Assembly (NCBI GenBank): GCA_016793095.1
Contig: JAEUJQ010000035.1
Location: 1 to 64,000 of the forward strand
Reading direction: 5' to 3'
Length of the DNA stretch: 64,000 nt
Origin: Myxococcaceae bacterium
GTDB taxonomy: Bacteria; Myxococcota; Myxococcia; Myxococcales; Myxococcaceae
Below the pieces are notes generated by a model that saw only the letters and a list, made by a program, of their open reading frames with translations, was not told the origin of the DNA and made no database searches. Positions 25,306 to 35,593 of this stretch are shown one piece after another. Positions within the stretch are counted from its first letter, which is position 1, and the number at the start of each line of letters is the position of its first letter. The translations under genes were made by a program, and so were the position numbers.

Positions 25306-25766
25306 GGCTTCGCCTCGCCGGCGGCTGCGTCGTTCGCCTTCACCACCGTCGCGAGGAACTCGGCCTCGGCGACCACCTGCCCGTCCACGGTGGCCACGCC
25401 GCGCTGCTTCCAGACGCTCGCCTTGTGTCGCAGCACCTCGGCGGTCAGCGTGAGCCGATCGCCCGGCACCACCGGCTTGCGGAACTTCGCGCCGTCGATG
25501 GCCATCAGGTAGACGACATGGTCCTTTGGGCTCATCGCCGCGCTCTTGTACGCGAGCAGCGCGCAGGCCTGGGCGAGCGCCTCGAGGATCAGCACGCCCG
25601 GCATCACCGGGTGGCCCGGGAAGTGCCCGTTGAAGAACTCCTCGTTGGCGGTGACGTTCTTGTAGCCGACGAGCTTCTTCTCGGGCTCCAGCTCGATGAC
25701 GCGATCGACGAGCAGGAACGGGTAGCGGTGCGGCAAGAGCTTCGAGATCTCGGTGATGTCCATCAT
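25302..25766 (-). CDS. fabZ: 3-hydroxyacyl-ACP dehydratase
   Basis: FabZ removes water from 3-hydroxyacyl-ACP in fatty acid synthesis and competes with LpxA for that pool. 154 residues with the hot-dog fold signature LLPHRYPFLLVDRV at the start and the active-site block GHFPGHPVMPGVL near residue 47, which holds the catalytic His; the Glu follows in ILEALAQA. Overlaps lpxD and lpxA by four bases on either side, the conserved lpxD-fabZ-lpxA order. Confidence 0.97.
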   Translation of the reverse strand: MMDITEISKLLPHRYPFLLVDRVIELEPEKKLVGYKNVTANEEFFNGHFPGHPVMPGVLILEALAQACALLAYKSAAMSPKDHVVYLMAIDGAKFRKPVVPGDRLTLTAEVLRHKASVWKQRGVATVDGQVVAEAEFLATVVKANDAAAGEAKP

Positions 25767-26845
25767 GGCGTCTTCTCGTCCCCTTCGAGGGCCTCGAGCC
25801 GCTTGAGCAGCTCCCTGACCTGTCTCTGCAGCTCGGGCAGCCGGCTGAACACCGCGGCCGAGCGCATGAAGTCCTTCGCGGGCATCTGCGGCGCGCCGAG
25901 CACCGTGGCGCCGTCGTCCACGTCGCTCATCACCCCGGCCTGCGCGCCCACCTTCGCGAGATCGCCGATGCGCAGGTGCCCGGCCACTCCGACCTGCCCC
26001 GCCAGGACGACCCCGGTGCCCAGCTCGGTCGAGCCCGACAGGCCGACCTGCGCGCAGAGGATGCTCATCGGCCCGATGACGCTGTTGTGGCCGACCTGCA
26101 CCAGGTTGTCGATCTTCGCGCCGTGGCCGACGACGGTCTCACCGGTGGTAGCCCGGTCGACGCAGCTGTTGGCGCCGATCTCGACGTCGTCTTCGACGCG
26201 CACGATGCCCGTCTGGGGGATCTTGATGTGCGCCGGTACCGAGGCGTCGAACGCGAAGCCGAAGCCGTCGGCGCCCAGCACCACGCCCGGGTGCAGCAGG
26301 CAGCGCGAGCCGACGAGGCACTCCTCGAGCACCGAGACGTTCGCGACCAGCACCGAGTCGTCGCCGATGCGCGTGCGCTCACCCAGGTAGCAGCCGGGCC
26401 CCACGACGGATCGGGCCCCGACGCGTGCGCCGGCCGAGATGGTGGCGCCGGCCATCACCGTCGCCGAGGGGTCGACCTGCGCGGAGGCGTCGACGAAGGC
26501 GCCCGCGGCGATGCCCGGCGTGTACGTCCGCTTCGGAGCGAACTCCTGCGCGATCCGCGCGAAGGCGAGGTGCGGGTTGTCCACGCGCACGTAGACGACG
26601 CCGCGGTCCGACGGGGCGGAGTCACGCGGCACCAGCACCGCCGACGCCTTCGAGGCCTGCAGCTGCTTCTTGTACTTCTGGTTGCCGTAGAACGAGAGGT
26701 GGCCTGCCTGGGCCTGCTCGAGGCCCGCCACGCCGGCGATCGGCAGCGACGGGTCGCCCAGCACCTCGCCCGAGACGAGGGCCGCGAGCTCGGACAACTG
26801 ACGCGGCCGCTTGCCGTCGTCGAGGTGGCGGGGACCAGCGGTCAC
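25763..26845 (-). CDS. lpxD: UDP-3-O-acylglucosamine N-acyltransferase
   Basis: LpxD adds the second, N-linked hydroxyacyl chain in lipid A synthesis. 360 residues. The N-terminal uridine-binding domain covers ~15-115. Hexapeptide repeats of the beta-helix run from ~115 to 315 (VDASAQVDPSATVMAGATIS). The conserved catalytic histidine is in VGHNSVIGP near residue 256. The C-terminus ends in a short helix (LPELQRQVRELLKRLEAL). Starts at GTG 26845, overlapping the skp stop by four bases. Confidence 0.96.
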   Translation of the reverse strand: MTAGPRHLDDGKRPRQLSELAALVSGEVLGDPSLPIAGVAGLEQAQAGHLSFYGNQKYKKQLQASKASAVLVPRDSAPSDRGVVYVRVDNPHLAFARIAQEFAPKRTYTPGIAAGAFVDASAQVDPSATVMAGATISAGARVGARSVVGPGCYLGERTRIGDDSVLVANVSVLEECLVGSRCLLHPGVVLGADGFGFAFDASVPAHIKIPQTGIVRVEDDVEIGANSCVDRATTGETVVGHGAKIDNLVQVGHNSVIGPMSILCAQVGLSGSTELGTGVVLAGQVGVAGHLRIGDLAKVGAQAGVMSDVDDGATVLGAPQMPAKDFMRSAAVFSRLPELQRQVRELLKRLEALEGDEKTP

Positions 26846-27426
26846 TGCTTCGGCGCGTCCTTCGGGGCTTCCTTCGGCGCCGCGTCCTTCTTCGGCGCCC
26901 CCACGCCGCCGCCGGACTTCGCGGGGTGCTTCTCGTTGTAGGTGCGCACCAGCTCGTTGGTGAGATCGAGGCTCGGCGGGGCGTAGACGAGGCCCGAGTC
27001 CGTCTTCTCGAACACCATGGTCAGCCCCTCACGCTGCGCGATGGCGGCGATGATCGGGTCCATGCGCTCGAAGATCTTCTTGAGCTCGGTGCGCTCCTTC
27101 TCCTGCAGGTCCATCTGCACCTTCTGCGCCTTCTGCATCACGTCGTAGAGCCGCTTCTGCCACTCGGTGAACTTCTGGGTGCGCACCTCTTCGCTCATCA
27201 TCGCGCCCTGCTTGTCGAGCACGGCCTTGTCGTCGGTCAGCTTCGCCTGCTCGGCGTCGAGCTCGGCCTTCTTCTTGTCCATCTCGGTCTTGAGCCTGGC
27301 CTTGGCGACCTGGCCCTCGGAGACCTCGATCAGGGCGCGCTGCAGATCGACGTAGCCGACCTTCAAGTCAGCGTGGGCGGCGGTGGCGAGCAGGCTCGCG
27401 GCGAAGAAGACGGTGAGTGAGCGCAT
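26842..27426 (-). CDS. skp: Skp/OmpH-family periplasmic chaperone
   Basis: Skp holds unfolded outer-membrane proteins in the periplasm. 194 residues with a signal peptide (VFFAASLLATAAHA). The mature start LKVGYVDLQRALIEVSEG is the family signature, followed by the long charged coiled coil at ~35-115 that forms the tentacles. The C-terminal ~30 residues are a Lys/Pro/Ala-rich tail longer than in enterobacterial Skp. ATG 27426 begins the leftward run of lipid A genes. The usual upstream neighbour bamA is absent; a divergent peptidase occupies its place. Confidence 0.9.
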   Translation of the reverse strand: MRSLTVFFAASLLATAAHADLKVGYVDLQRALIEVSEGQVAKARLKTEMDKKKAELDAEQAKLTDDKAVLDKQGAMMSEEVRTQKFTEWQKRLYDVMQKAQKVQMDLQEKERTELKKIFERMDPIIAAIAQREGLTMVFEKTDSGLVYAPPSLDLTNELVRTYNEKHPAKSGGGVGAPKKDAAPKEAPKDAPKQ

Positions 27427-27675
27427 GTGTGGACAACCCCTTGAACTGGCGCGACAGGAAGTGGACCGCCCATAGACCCCGGCGGAATGACGCGTCAAGG
27501 CAAGTGACGAGGCGCGCCGGTCGCTCTTCACGCCGTCCAGGCGGGGGTGGGGCCGGGCTGCAGGGGCCGTACGGTCCTGGCCTCGCCGCTCTTGCGGGCG
27601 CCTCAGGGCGTGTCCCGGCTGCTCCTCGAGCGGTTCGCAGTTCTCCCCGTGTGCGGGCCGCAGTAGACGCGCGGA

Positions 27676-29703
<2,028 letters not shown>

Positions 29704-29704
29704 C

Positions 29705-29848
29705 CTACCTCTGTCGGCGGGGCCGTCTCGCCGCGCGGACCTGATCGTCGAACAGCGCTCGAAGCGTCGAGTCGTCGAGCAACGCTCCGAGCTCGTCCAG
29801 TCTCTCGATGGCCCTCAGGTGCTCAGCGACGTCTGGACGCTTTGCCAA
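29705..29848 (-). CDS. Tiny unknown ORF overlapping its upstream partner
   Basis: A 47-residue frame from TTG 29848, with GAGGA about nine bases upstream, to TAG 29705. The sequence (KRPDVAEHLRAIERLDELG, later STLRALFDDQVRAARR) is helical and coding-like, but too short for a family call. It overlaps the 82-residue gene by 26 bases in a different frame. Either it is a coupled second gene or both are parts of one frameshifted gene. It converges on the S9 peptidase with one base between the stops. Confidence 0.45.
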   Translation of the reverse strand: MAKRPDVAEHLRAIERLDELGALLDDSTLRALFDDQVRAARRPRRQR

Positions 29849-30071
29849 GCTTCTTCCTCATCGCCAGGTGGTGGGCCAGATCCTCTGCTCGTCGCGTGGG
29901 CTCATTGATACGGGGCCACACCTGGTCGAAGAGCGCCTGGGCAAGCGCTCCGGCGCTCGCGGCGCCGCGCGCCTGGACGTATCTGGCGACGGCCTCGTCC
30001 TTGGTCCGCCGTGCCAGGTCCCAGTCGCGCTCGAGGAACGCACGCACGTTCTGGCGGGTGAGCTTCGACAT
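29823..30071 (-). CDS. Small unknown helical protein, 82 aa
   Basis: Basic, helical and soluble (VRAFLERDWDLARRTKDEAV, ending AMRKKLGKASRRR). The layout, a short helical protein followed by an overlapping tiny frame, recalls small two-gene modules such as toxin-antitoxin pairs, but I see no family motif that proves this. ATG 30071 is chosen because upstream residues look like intergenic translation. It lies 28 bases downstream of RNase Z on the same strand. Confidence 0.55.
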   Translation of the reverse strand: MSKLTRQNVRAFLERDWDLARRTKDEAVARYVQARGAASAGALAQALFDQVWPRINEPTRRAEDLAHHLAMRKKLGKASRRR

Positions 30072-30099
30072 CGGGGCCAGCATAGGCCCAGCCGCCAAC

Positions 30100-31026
30100 T
30101 CACTCCACCGGCGCCACCTCGATGGTGAGGCCATCTCGCGCGGGATCGACGGCGCCGCTCGGAAACGCCTCCTTCGCCTGGTTCACCAGCGGCTCGGGAT
30201 CGACGTCGTGCCGCGACGAGAAGTGCGTCAACACCAGCCGCTTCACCTGCGCCTCGTTCGCCACCCGCCCCGCCTCGCGCGCCGTCGAGTGCCGCGTGTC
30301 GATGGCGCGCTGCTGCTCGTCGTCCGAGAACGTCGCCTCGTGGATGAGCAGATCGGCCCCCTTCGCCGCCTCTGCGAGCGCCGGGCACGGCCGGGTGTCG
30401 CCCGAGATGACGAGCTTGCGCCCGCGCCGCGTCGGCCCCAACACCTGCGAGGGTTGAACGACCCGCCCGTCCTCCAGCGTCACGGCCTCGCCCTTCTGCA
30501 GCTTGCCGTAGGCAGGGCCGGGTGGAACGCCGAGCGACTTCGCGACCGAGAGATCGAAGCGACCCGGGCGCGTGTCTTCCTGCAGCACGTAGCCGAGCGC
30601 GTTCACGCGGTGATCGACCCGCACCGCGCGCACCACGTAGCCGCCGCGCTTCACCTCGTCACCGCCCTTGAGCTCCTGGATCTCGACCTTGAACGCGAGC
30701 CGCTCGACGCCGAGGTGAATCGCGGTGTCGAGCACCTTGCGCGCCGAGAGCGGGCCGTAGAGCGTCAGCGGCTCTTCGCGCCCGCCCATGCCGAGCGTGC
30801 GCAGGAAGCCGATGATCCCCAGGTAGTGGTCCGCGTGAAAGTGCGAGAAGAAGACGGCGGACACGCTGAAGCCCGTGCCGAAGCGGATCATCTGCCGCTG
30901 GCTCCCCTCCCCACAGTCGAAGAGCAGCAGATCGGCGTCGGCCTTCACCGCGATGCCGGACACGTTGCGGTGCAGCGTCGGCGCAGCCGCGGACGTGCCG
31001 AGGAACGTCACACGCAACAGTGACAT
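30100..31026 (-). CDS. rnz: Ribonuclease Z
   Basis: Cuts the 3' trailer from tRNA precursors. 308 residues of metallo-beta-lactamase fold, the usual length for the short bacterial form. The zinc motif HFHADH sits in SHFHADHYLGIIGF near residue 62. Further ligands are the histidine in VDHRVNALGYVL near 143, the aspartate in VISGDTRPC near 213 and the histidine in VLTHFSSRHD near 272. The start is set at ATG 31026, where homology begins (VTFLGTSAAAPT); the open frame runs further upstream. Divergent from the kinase gene at 31145. Confidence 0.93.
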   Translation of the reverse strand: MSLLRVTFLGTSAAAPTLHRNVSGIAVKADADLLLFDCGEGSQRQMIRFGTGFSVSAVFFSHFHADHYLGIIGFLRTLGMGGREEPLTLYGPLSARKVLDTAIHLGVERLAFKVEIQELKGGDEVKRGGYVVRAVRVDHRVNALGYVLQEDTRPGRFDLSVAKSLGVPPGPAYGKLQKGEAVTLEDGRVVQPSQVLGPTRRGRKLVISGDTRPCPALAEAAKGADLLIHEATFSDDEQQRAIDTRHSTAREAGRVANEAQVKRLVLTHFSSRHDVDPEPLVNQAKEAFPSGAVDPARDGLTIEVAPVE

Positions 31027-31144
31027 GCCGCTCGAGCTCACGCCGGGCTGGACTCTAACCGAACCGCTTCCTGACCATGGCGCTTTTTCCTGGCCCCTCG
31101 TGCGCCTTGCGGGCCAGCGCCCCTTCCACCAATCTTCCCTTCGC

Positions 31145-33382
31145 GTGGCGAAGCGCTTCGGAAAGTACGAGCTGGTCCGCTCCCTCGGGCACGGAGGCAT
31201 GGCCGAGGCGTGGCTCGCGAAGGCTCGCGGCGCCGCGGGCGTCACCAAGCCGGTCGTCTTGAAGAAGGTGCTGCCCGAGCTCGCCGCGCAGCCTGACCTC
31301 ATCGAGTCGTTCATCGCCGAGGCGCAGATCAGCGCGACGCTCTCACACGGCAACATCGCTCAGGTGTTCGAGTTCGGCGAGCTGGGCGGCGAGTACTTCC
31401 TCGCGATGGAGTGGGTGAACGGCCGGAGCCTCGCCCACGTGCTGAGCCGCGCCGCGAAGAAGGGCTATTGGCACCTGCCCTTTCCGGTCGCGGCCTACAT
31501 CGCCGCCGAGACGCTCAAGGGCCTGCACCACGCGCACACCCGCAAGGGCGACGACGGCAAGCCGCTGCACCTCGTGCACCGTGACGTCACGCCCGACAAC
31601 ATCCTCGTGTCGTTCGAGGGCGAGGTGAAGGTCGCCGACTTCGGCATCGCGAAGGCGAAGCTGGCGGGCCGCAAGGAGACGCAGGTCGGCGTCGTGAAGG
31701 GCAAGTTCCTGTACTTCTCGCCCGAGCAGGCGACGGGCAAGAAGCTCGACGCGCGCGCCGACGTGTACACGGTGGGCGCCTGCCTCTACCAGATGGTGAC
31801 GGGGCAGCTCGCCTTCGACGGCCCCTTCATGCAGGTGATGCCGACGCTGGTGGCGAACAAGTACCGGCCGGTGCGCGAGCTCAACCCCGAGGTGCCCGAG
31901 GCGCTCGAAGCGATCATCGATCGCGCGATGGTGAAGGACCTCGCGAGCCGCTACCGCTCGGCCCAGCAGATGCTCGAAGCCCTGACGAGCTGGCTGTCAG
32001 AGAACGCGCCCAGCTTCTCGGCCGACCGGCTGAAGCTGCTGCTCGACTTCCTCTACGAGGAGGAGCACGTCGCCGAAGGCGAGGCGCGCGAGCTCGACGA
32101 GGCCGAGCGCGATCAACTGGCGGCGTGGCGCCCTGCTGGCAAGCCGCCGAGGGCGCGCTCGCCCGACAGCACCGTGGCCGAGCTCGAGCCGGTCGTCGAT
32201 CGAGGTCCGTCACCGTCGGGCAACCGCACCCTCAAGCTGGCTGCCATCGCCATGGGGGCGGTGCTGCTGGTCGCGACCCTCGGCCTCGCGAGCGTGCTGC
32301 TGACGACGGACCCACCCGCGCAGCCGATCGAGCCGGTGCCGGTGAAGGCCCTGCCGCCTCCGAAGCCCACTCCCGTCGTCGAGGCGCCAACGCCGCCCCC
32401 GGAAGAGCCGGCGCCCCCTCCGCCCGACCAGAGCCACCGCACGCTCAAGCTGCTCGCCGACACCCACGTCGTCACGCGCCGGCCGGGCAGCACGCACTGG
32501 AAGGCGCTCGACCCTGCCTCCACCTGGCGCGTGTCGCTCATCACACCCGGGCCGCTGATCGCCAACGTCGTGCTCGAGTTCGATGACGTGAACGGCAAAC
32601 AGCTGGTGCCCATCAAGAGCGGCGAGACGCTGCAGGTCCGCAAGAAGCGCAGCGTCGGCGTGACCTGCGAGCCCGGCAGCCGCGCGGCGCCCGAGCAGAT
32701 CGCCACGCTCCTGCTCAACGGCGACACGGCGACCCAGCGCCTGCGCATCGACCCACTGCAGTGCGCCGACTACGAGCAGGCCAAGCGCGTCGAGCTCGAT
32801 CACGAGAAGCACTACGCGCTCACCATGCCCACGGGCAGCGACGCGAAGCTCGGGCAGGGGGTGCCGCTGACCGTCGGCTGGCGCGTGCGCCTGAAGGACG
32901 GGGCGTTCTCGGCCGGCTCGCTCAAGCCGGGCGGCACGGCGCCGCTGAGCGGCGCGCTCTTCCTCGAGGTGGGCTTCCTCGATCAGACCGTCTCGGACAA
33001 CCAGGGGGGCGTGGAGCTGAAGCTCGACGAGACTGAAGGAGACGACGAGCTCTCGGGCTCGGGTGGGACCGTCGCGAGGGTGGGCAAAGAGAAGGTGGGC
33101 CCGGTGATGTCGTACGAGGAGTCGATGGCGCTGCCGCTCGTGCAGAAGGCACGCAGCCTCATGCAGCGCGGCCGGTTCCCCGAGGTGCTGCCCGTCATCG
33201 CGCCCTGCTTCAAAGAGGCGAAGGCGGTGCCTGAGTGCTATCGCCTCGAGGGCGAGGCGTACGTTCGAATGGACCAGCCCGAGCGCGCCGCCGTCAGCTA
33301 CCGCAGGTTCCTCGAGCTCGCCGAGCCGAAGCACCCCGCGCGCCACTCCGTGACCGAGTTCCTCAAGGACCAGGAGCCCTGA
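31145..33382 (+). CDS. Ser/Thr protein kinase with extracytoplasmic C-terminal region
   Basis: 745 residues. The kinase domain (~5-275) is complete: GHGGMAEAWLA, lysine in VVLKKVL, HRDVTPDN, DFG and SPEQATGKK. A linker leads to one membrane helix near 365-385 (LAAIAMGAVLLVATLGLASV), then a Pro-rich stalk. The outer ~330 residues are beta-rich with two Cys pairs, and the last ~90 look TPR-like (ALPLVQKARSLMQRGRFPEV), a common partner-binding tail. No PEGA or PASTA domain is seen. GTG 31145 is used because the kinase fold starts five residues later, although the ribosome binding site is poor. pabA starts one base after the stop. Confidence 0.9.
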   Translation: MAKRFGKYELVRSLGHGGMAEAWLAKARGAAGVTKPVVLKKVLPELAAQPDLIESFIAEAQISATLSHGNIAQVFEFGELGGEYFLAMEWVNGRSLAHVLSRAAKKGYWHLPFPVAAYIAAETLKGLHHAHTRKGDDGKPLHLVHRDVTPDNILVSFEGEVKVADFGIAKAKLAGRKETQVGVVKGKFLYFSPEQATGKKLDARADVYTVGACLYQMVTGQLAFDGPFMQVMPTLVANKYRPVRELNPEVPEALEAIIDRAMVKDLASRYRSAQQMLEALTSWLSENAPSFSADRLKLLLDFLYEEEHVAEGEARELDEAERDQLAAWRPAGKPPRARSPDSTVAELEPVVDRGPSPSGNRTLKLAAIAMGAVLLVATLGLASVLLTTDPPAQPIEPVPVKALPPPKPTPVVEAPTPPPEEPAPPPPDQSHRTLKLLADTHVVTRRPGSTHWKALDPASTWRVSLITPGPLIANVVLEFDDVNGKQLVPIKSGETLQVRKKRSVGVTCEPGSRAAPEQIATLLLNGDTATQRLRIDPLQCADYEQAKRVELDHEKHYALTMPTGSDAKLGQGVPLTVGWRVRLKDGAFSAGSLKPGGTAPLSGALFLEVGFLDQTVSDNQGGVELKLDETEGDDELSGSGGTVARVGKEKVGPVMSYEESMALPLVQKARSLMQRGRFPEVLPVIAPCFKEAKAVPECYRLEGEAYVRMDQPERAAVSYRRFLELAEPKHPARHSVTEFLKDQEP

Positions 33383-33383
33383 G

Positions 33384-33923
33384 GTGCGGGTGGTGTTCGT
33401 CGAGAACGACGACTCCTTCAGCTTCAACGTCGTCGAGCTGCTGCCTGAAGGCGCGACCGTCGTGCCCGCGCGTCTGGCAGCGTCGCACCTCGCCGCCGCC
33501 GACGTCCTCGTGGTGGGCCCGGGCCCGACCGATCCGGTTCGCGCGGGCCTGGTCTCGCTGGTGGCGCGCGCGGTCGCCGAGGGCAAGCCGGTGCTCGGCA
33601 TCTGTCTGGGCCACCAGGCGTTGGGCCTCGCCTTCGGCGCGTCGCTGGTGCGAACGGCGCCCGCGCACGGGAAGGTGGCGTCGATGAGCGTCGCGGGCTC
33701 GCGCTTCCTGCCGGCCGGGCGCCACGACGTGATGCGGTACCACTCGCTGTCCCTGACCGGGGTGGCGCCCCCGCTGCAGATCGTCGGCCAGCTCGAGGAC
33801 GGCACGGTGATGGCCGTCGAGCACGAGTCGCAGCCGCTGCTCGGCCTGCAGTTCCACCCGGACTCCTGGGCGACGCCGCGCGGTCGTGAGTACGTCGAGG
33901 CCTTCTTCCGGAGGCTCACGTGA
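33384..33923 (+). CDS. pabA: Glutamine amidotransferase subunit of aminodeoxychorismate synthase
   Basis: Releases ammonia from glutamine for PabB in p-aminobenzoate (folate) synthesis. 179 residues of class I amidotransferase fold. The nucleophile is in GICLGHQALG near residue 73, and the start VVFVENDDSFSFN is the PabA/TrpG signature. The histidine is in QFHPDS near residue 156; most family members have QFHPES, so the third triad residue is Asp here rather than Glu. It starts at GTG 33384 and overlaps pabB by four bases. TrpG is the alternative, but the pab neighbours favour PabA. Confidence 0.88.
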   Translation: MRVVFVENDDSFSFNVVELLPEGATVVPARLAASHLAAADVLVVGPGPTDPVRAGLVSLVARAVAEGKPVLGICLGHQALGLAFGASLVRTAPAHGKVASMSVAGSRFLPAGRHDVMRYHSLSLTGVAPPLQIVGQLEDGTVMAVEHESQPLLGLQFHPDSWATPRGREYVEAFFRRLT

Positions 33924-34897
33924 CGCCCGACGACCTCGAGCGGGAACCGGCCTTCGCCCTGCTCGCGCCGGGCTTCTTCGATGACGGAAGGTGGCGGCGC
34001 TTTCACGTCGCAGCAGGGGGTGACGCCGCGCTGTGGCTCGCGCCCTACGAGGGCCGCCCCACGCGTGTGTCGGGCAGGCTCGAGGTGATCGACATGTCCT
34101 TCGCCGGCGCTCCCCCGCCCGCGGCCGCGCTCGACGACGCGCGCTTCGAGGCGGGCGTGGGGCGCATTCGCGAGCGCATCGCGGCGGGCGACGTGTACCA
34201 GGTGAACCTGACGGTGCGCGCCCGGCTCGACGGCCTGTCGGGCGCGGGCCTGCTGTCCCGCCTGTGTGCGCGCGCGGCGCCCCGGTTCGCCGCGTGGGTG
34301 CGGCTGCCGGGGCTGGGCGAGCTGGTGTCGGCCAGCCCCGAGCTGCTGGTCGAGACGCGCGCGCGCCGGGTTCACGCCGAGCCGATGAAGGGGACCGCGC
34401 CCGTCGGGCAGCGGGCCGCGCTCCTCGCGAGCGTCAAGGACGAGGCGGAGCTGGCGATGATCACCGATCTCACGCGAAACGACCTGCAGCAGCTGTGCGT
34501 CCGCGGCACGGTGCGCGTGACGGCGCCGCGGCGGCTCGTCGAGCTGCCGTACGTGCTGCAAGCGGTGAGCGACGTCGAGGGCGAGCTGCGCGAAGGGGTG
34601 ACGATCGACGACGTGCTGCGGGTGATGCACCCGGGCGGCTCGGTCACGGGCGCGCCGCGCCCGGCGGCGATGGCGCTGATCGCCGAGCTCGAGCCGACCG
34701 CGCGCCGGTTCTACTGCGGCACCCTCGGCGTCGAGACGACGACGGGGTTCCGCGCGGCCCTGCTCATCCGCACGGCGACCCACGTCGACGGGGGCTGGGA
34801 GTACGGCGTCGGCAGCGGCATCACCTGGGACTCGGTGCCCGCAGCCGAGCTGGCAGAGGTCCGCCTCAAGCTGGGAGCCCTCGCGCAGTCGGGCTGA
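33920..34897 (+). CDS. pabB: Aminodeoxychorismate synthase component I
   Basis: Converts chorismate plus ammonia to 4-amino-4-deoxychorismate. 325 residues, shorter than E. coli PabB (about 450) because the N-terminal subdomain is reduced. The chorismate-binding core is intact: ERIAAGDVYQVNLTVR near 91, EPMKGTAP near 154, DLTRNDL near 185, HPGGSVTGAPR near 236 and the terminal GVGSGITWDS near 294. The MKGT lysine favours PabB over anthranilate synthase. Overlaps pabA by four bases. Confidence 0.9.
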   Translation: MTPDDLEREPAFALLAPGFFDDGRWRRFHVAAGGDAALWLAPYEGRPTRVSGRLEVIDMSFAGAPPPAAALDDARFEAGVGRIRERIAAGDVYQVNLTVRARLDGLSGAGLLSRLCARAAPRFAAWVRLPGLGELVSASPELLVETRARRVHAEPMKGTAPVGQRAALLASVKDEAELAMITDLTRNDLQQLCVRGTVRVTAPRRLVELPYVLQAVSDVEGELREGVTIDDVLRVMHPGGSVTGAPRPAAMALIAELEPTARRFYCGTLGVETTTGFRAALLIRTATHVDGGWEYGVGSGITWDSVPAAELAEVRLKLGALAQSG

Positions 34898-34971
34898 CGC
34901 GACGAGGCGAGATCGCCCCGCTCGCGATGAAGGCGGTGAGAAGTCGAACTGCGCCGTGCAAGAGGACCGAG

Positions 34972-35592
34972 ATGACGAGCCCGACCTACACCGTGCTGCG
35001 CCTCACCGAGCAGTACTCGATTCCCCTGCTCCACCGACACGCGGCGCGGCTGGGCGGCGAAGCCCTCGGCGCTCTTCAGCACTTCCGCAGCCTGGCGCCC
35101 GCCCCGGGCATCTTCCGCGTGAGCTGGGACGGCCGTCAGCTCACGACGCTCCACCTGCCGAAGTCCCGCTTGTCCGAGGGCATGCCCGTGCGGGCCCTGC
35201 CTTCACCGTTCGCGGGCCGCCAGGGGCGCTTCGCGAAGCCGGCGCCGCCGAACCCGTACGACGCGGTGCGCATGGACGGCGTCGCCACCCTGCTGACGAG
35301 CGCTGACGGCGCCGAGCTGTACGAGAGCTGCTCGGCCACCGTCGTCGCCTGGAACGGGACGGCGCTCGTGCTGCCACCGGTCGAAGCGCCTGCGGTGGCG
35401 TCGCTCGCCGAGGCCGCCATCGAGGCCCATGAGCAGGTCGTGCGATGCCCGGTGCCAGCCGCGGGAGACTGGCCGCTGCTGCTGGTGAACGCCGTCGTGC
35501 GCACCTGCGCTCCCAGCATTCCGGGACGGCGCCCCTTCCCGCCCGAGGTCCGCGCGCGCCTCGAGGCGTTGCTGGCGCGAGAGGACGCCTGA
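34972..35592 (+). CDS. Divergent class IV aminotransferase / PabC-like protein
   Basis: 206 residues. The second half follows the PabC/branched-chain aminotransferase layout: FAKPAPPNPYDAVRMDG (a lysine at the place of the PLP-binding one), then LLTSADGAELYESCSATVVA and a Pro-rich turn. Position after pabA-pabB supports 4-amino-4-deoxychorismate lyase, which would complete p-aminobenzoate synthesis. Several usual residues (the EGxxSN motif, the Thr-Thr near the C-terminus) are changed, so activity is uncertain. ATG 34972 has AGAGGA just upstream; ATG 34927 in frame is an alternative start. Confidence 0.55.
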   Translation: MTSPTYTVLRLTEQYSIPLLHRHAARLGGEALGALQHFRSLAPAPGIFRVSWDGRQLTTLHLPKSRLSEGMPVRALPSPFAGRQGRFAKPAPPNPYDAVRMDGVATLLTSADGAELYESCSATVVAWNGTALVLPPVEAPAVASLAEAAIEAHEQVVRCPVPAAGDWPLLLVNAVVRTCAPSIPGRRPFPPEVRARLEALLAREDA

Positions 35593-35593
35593 C

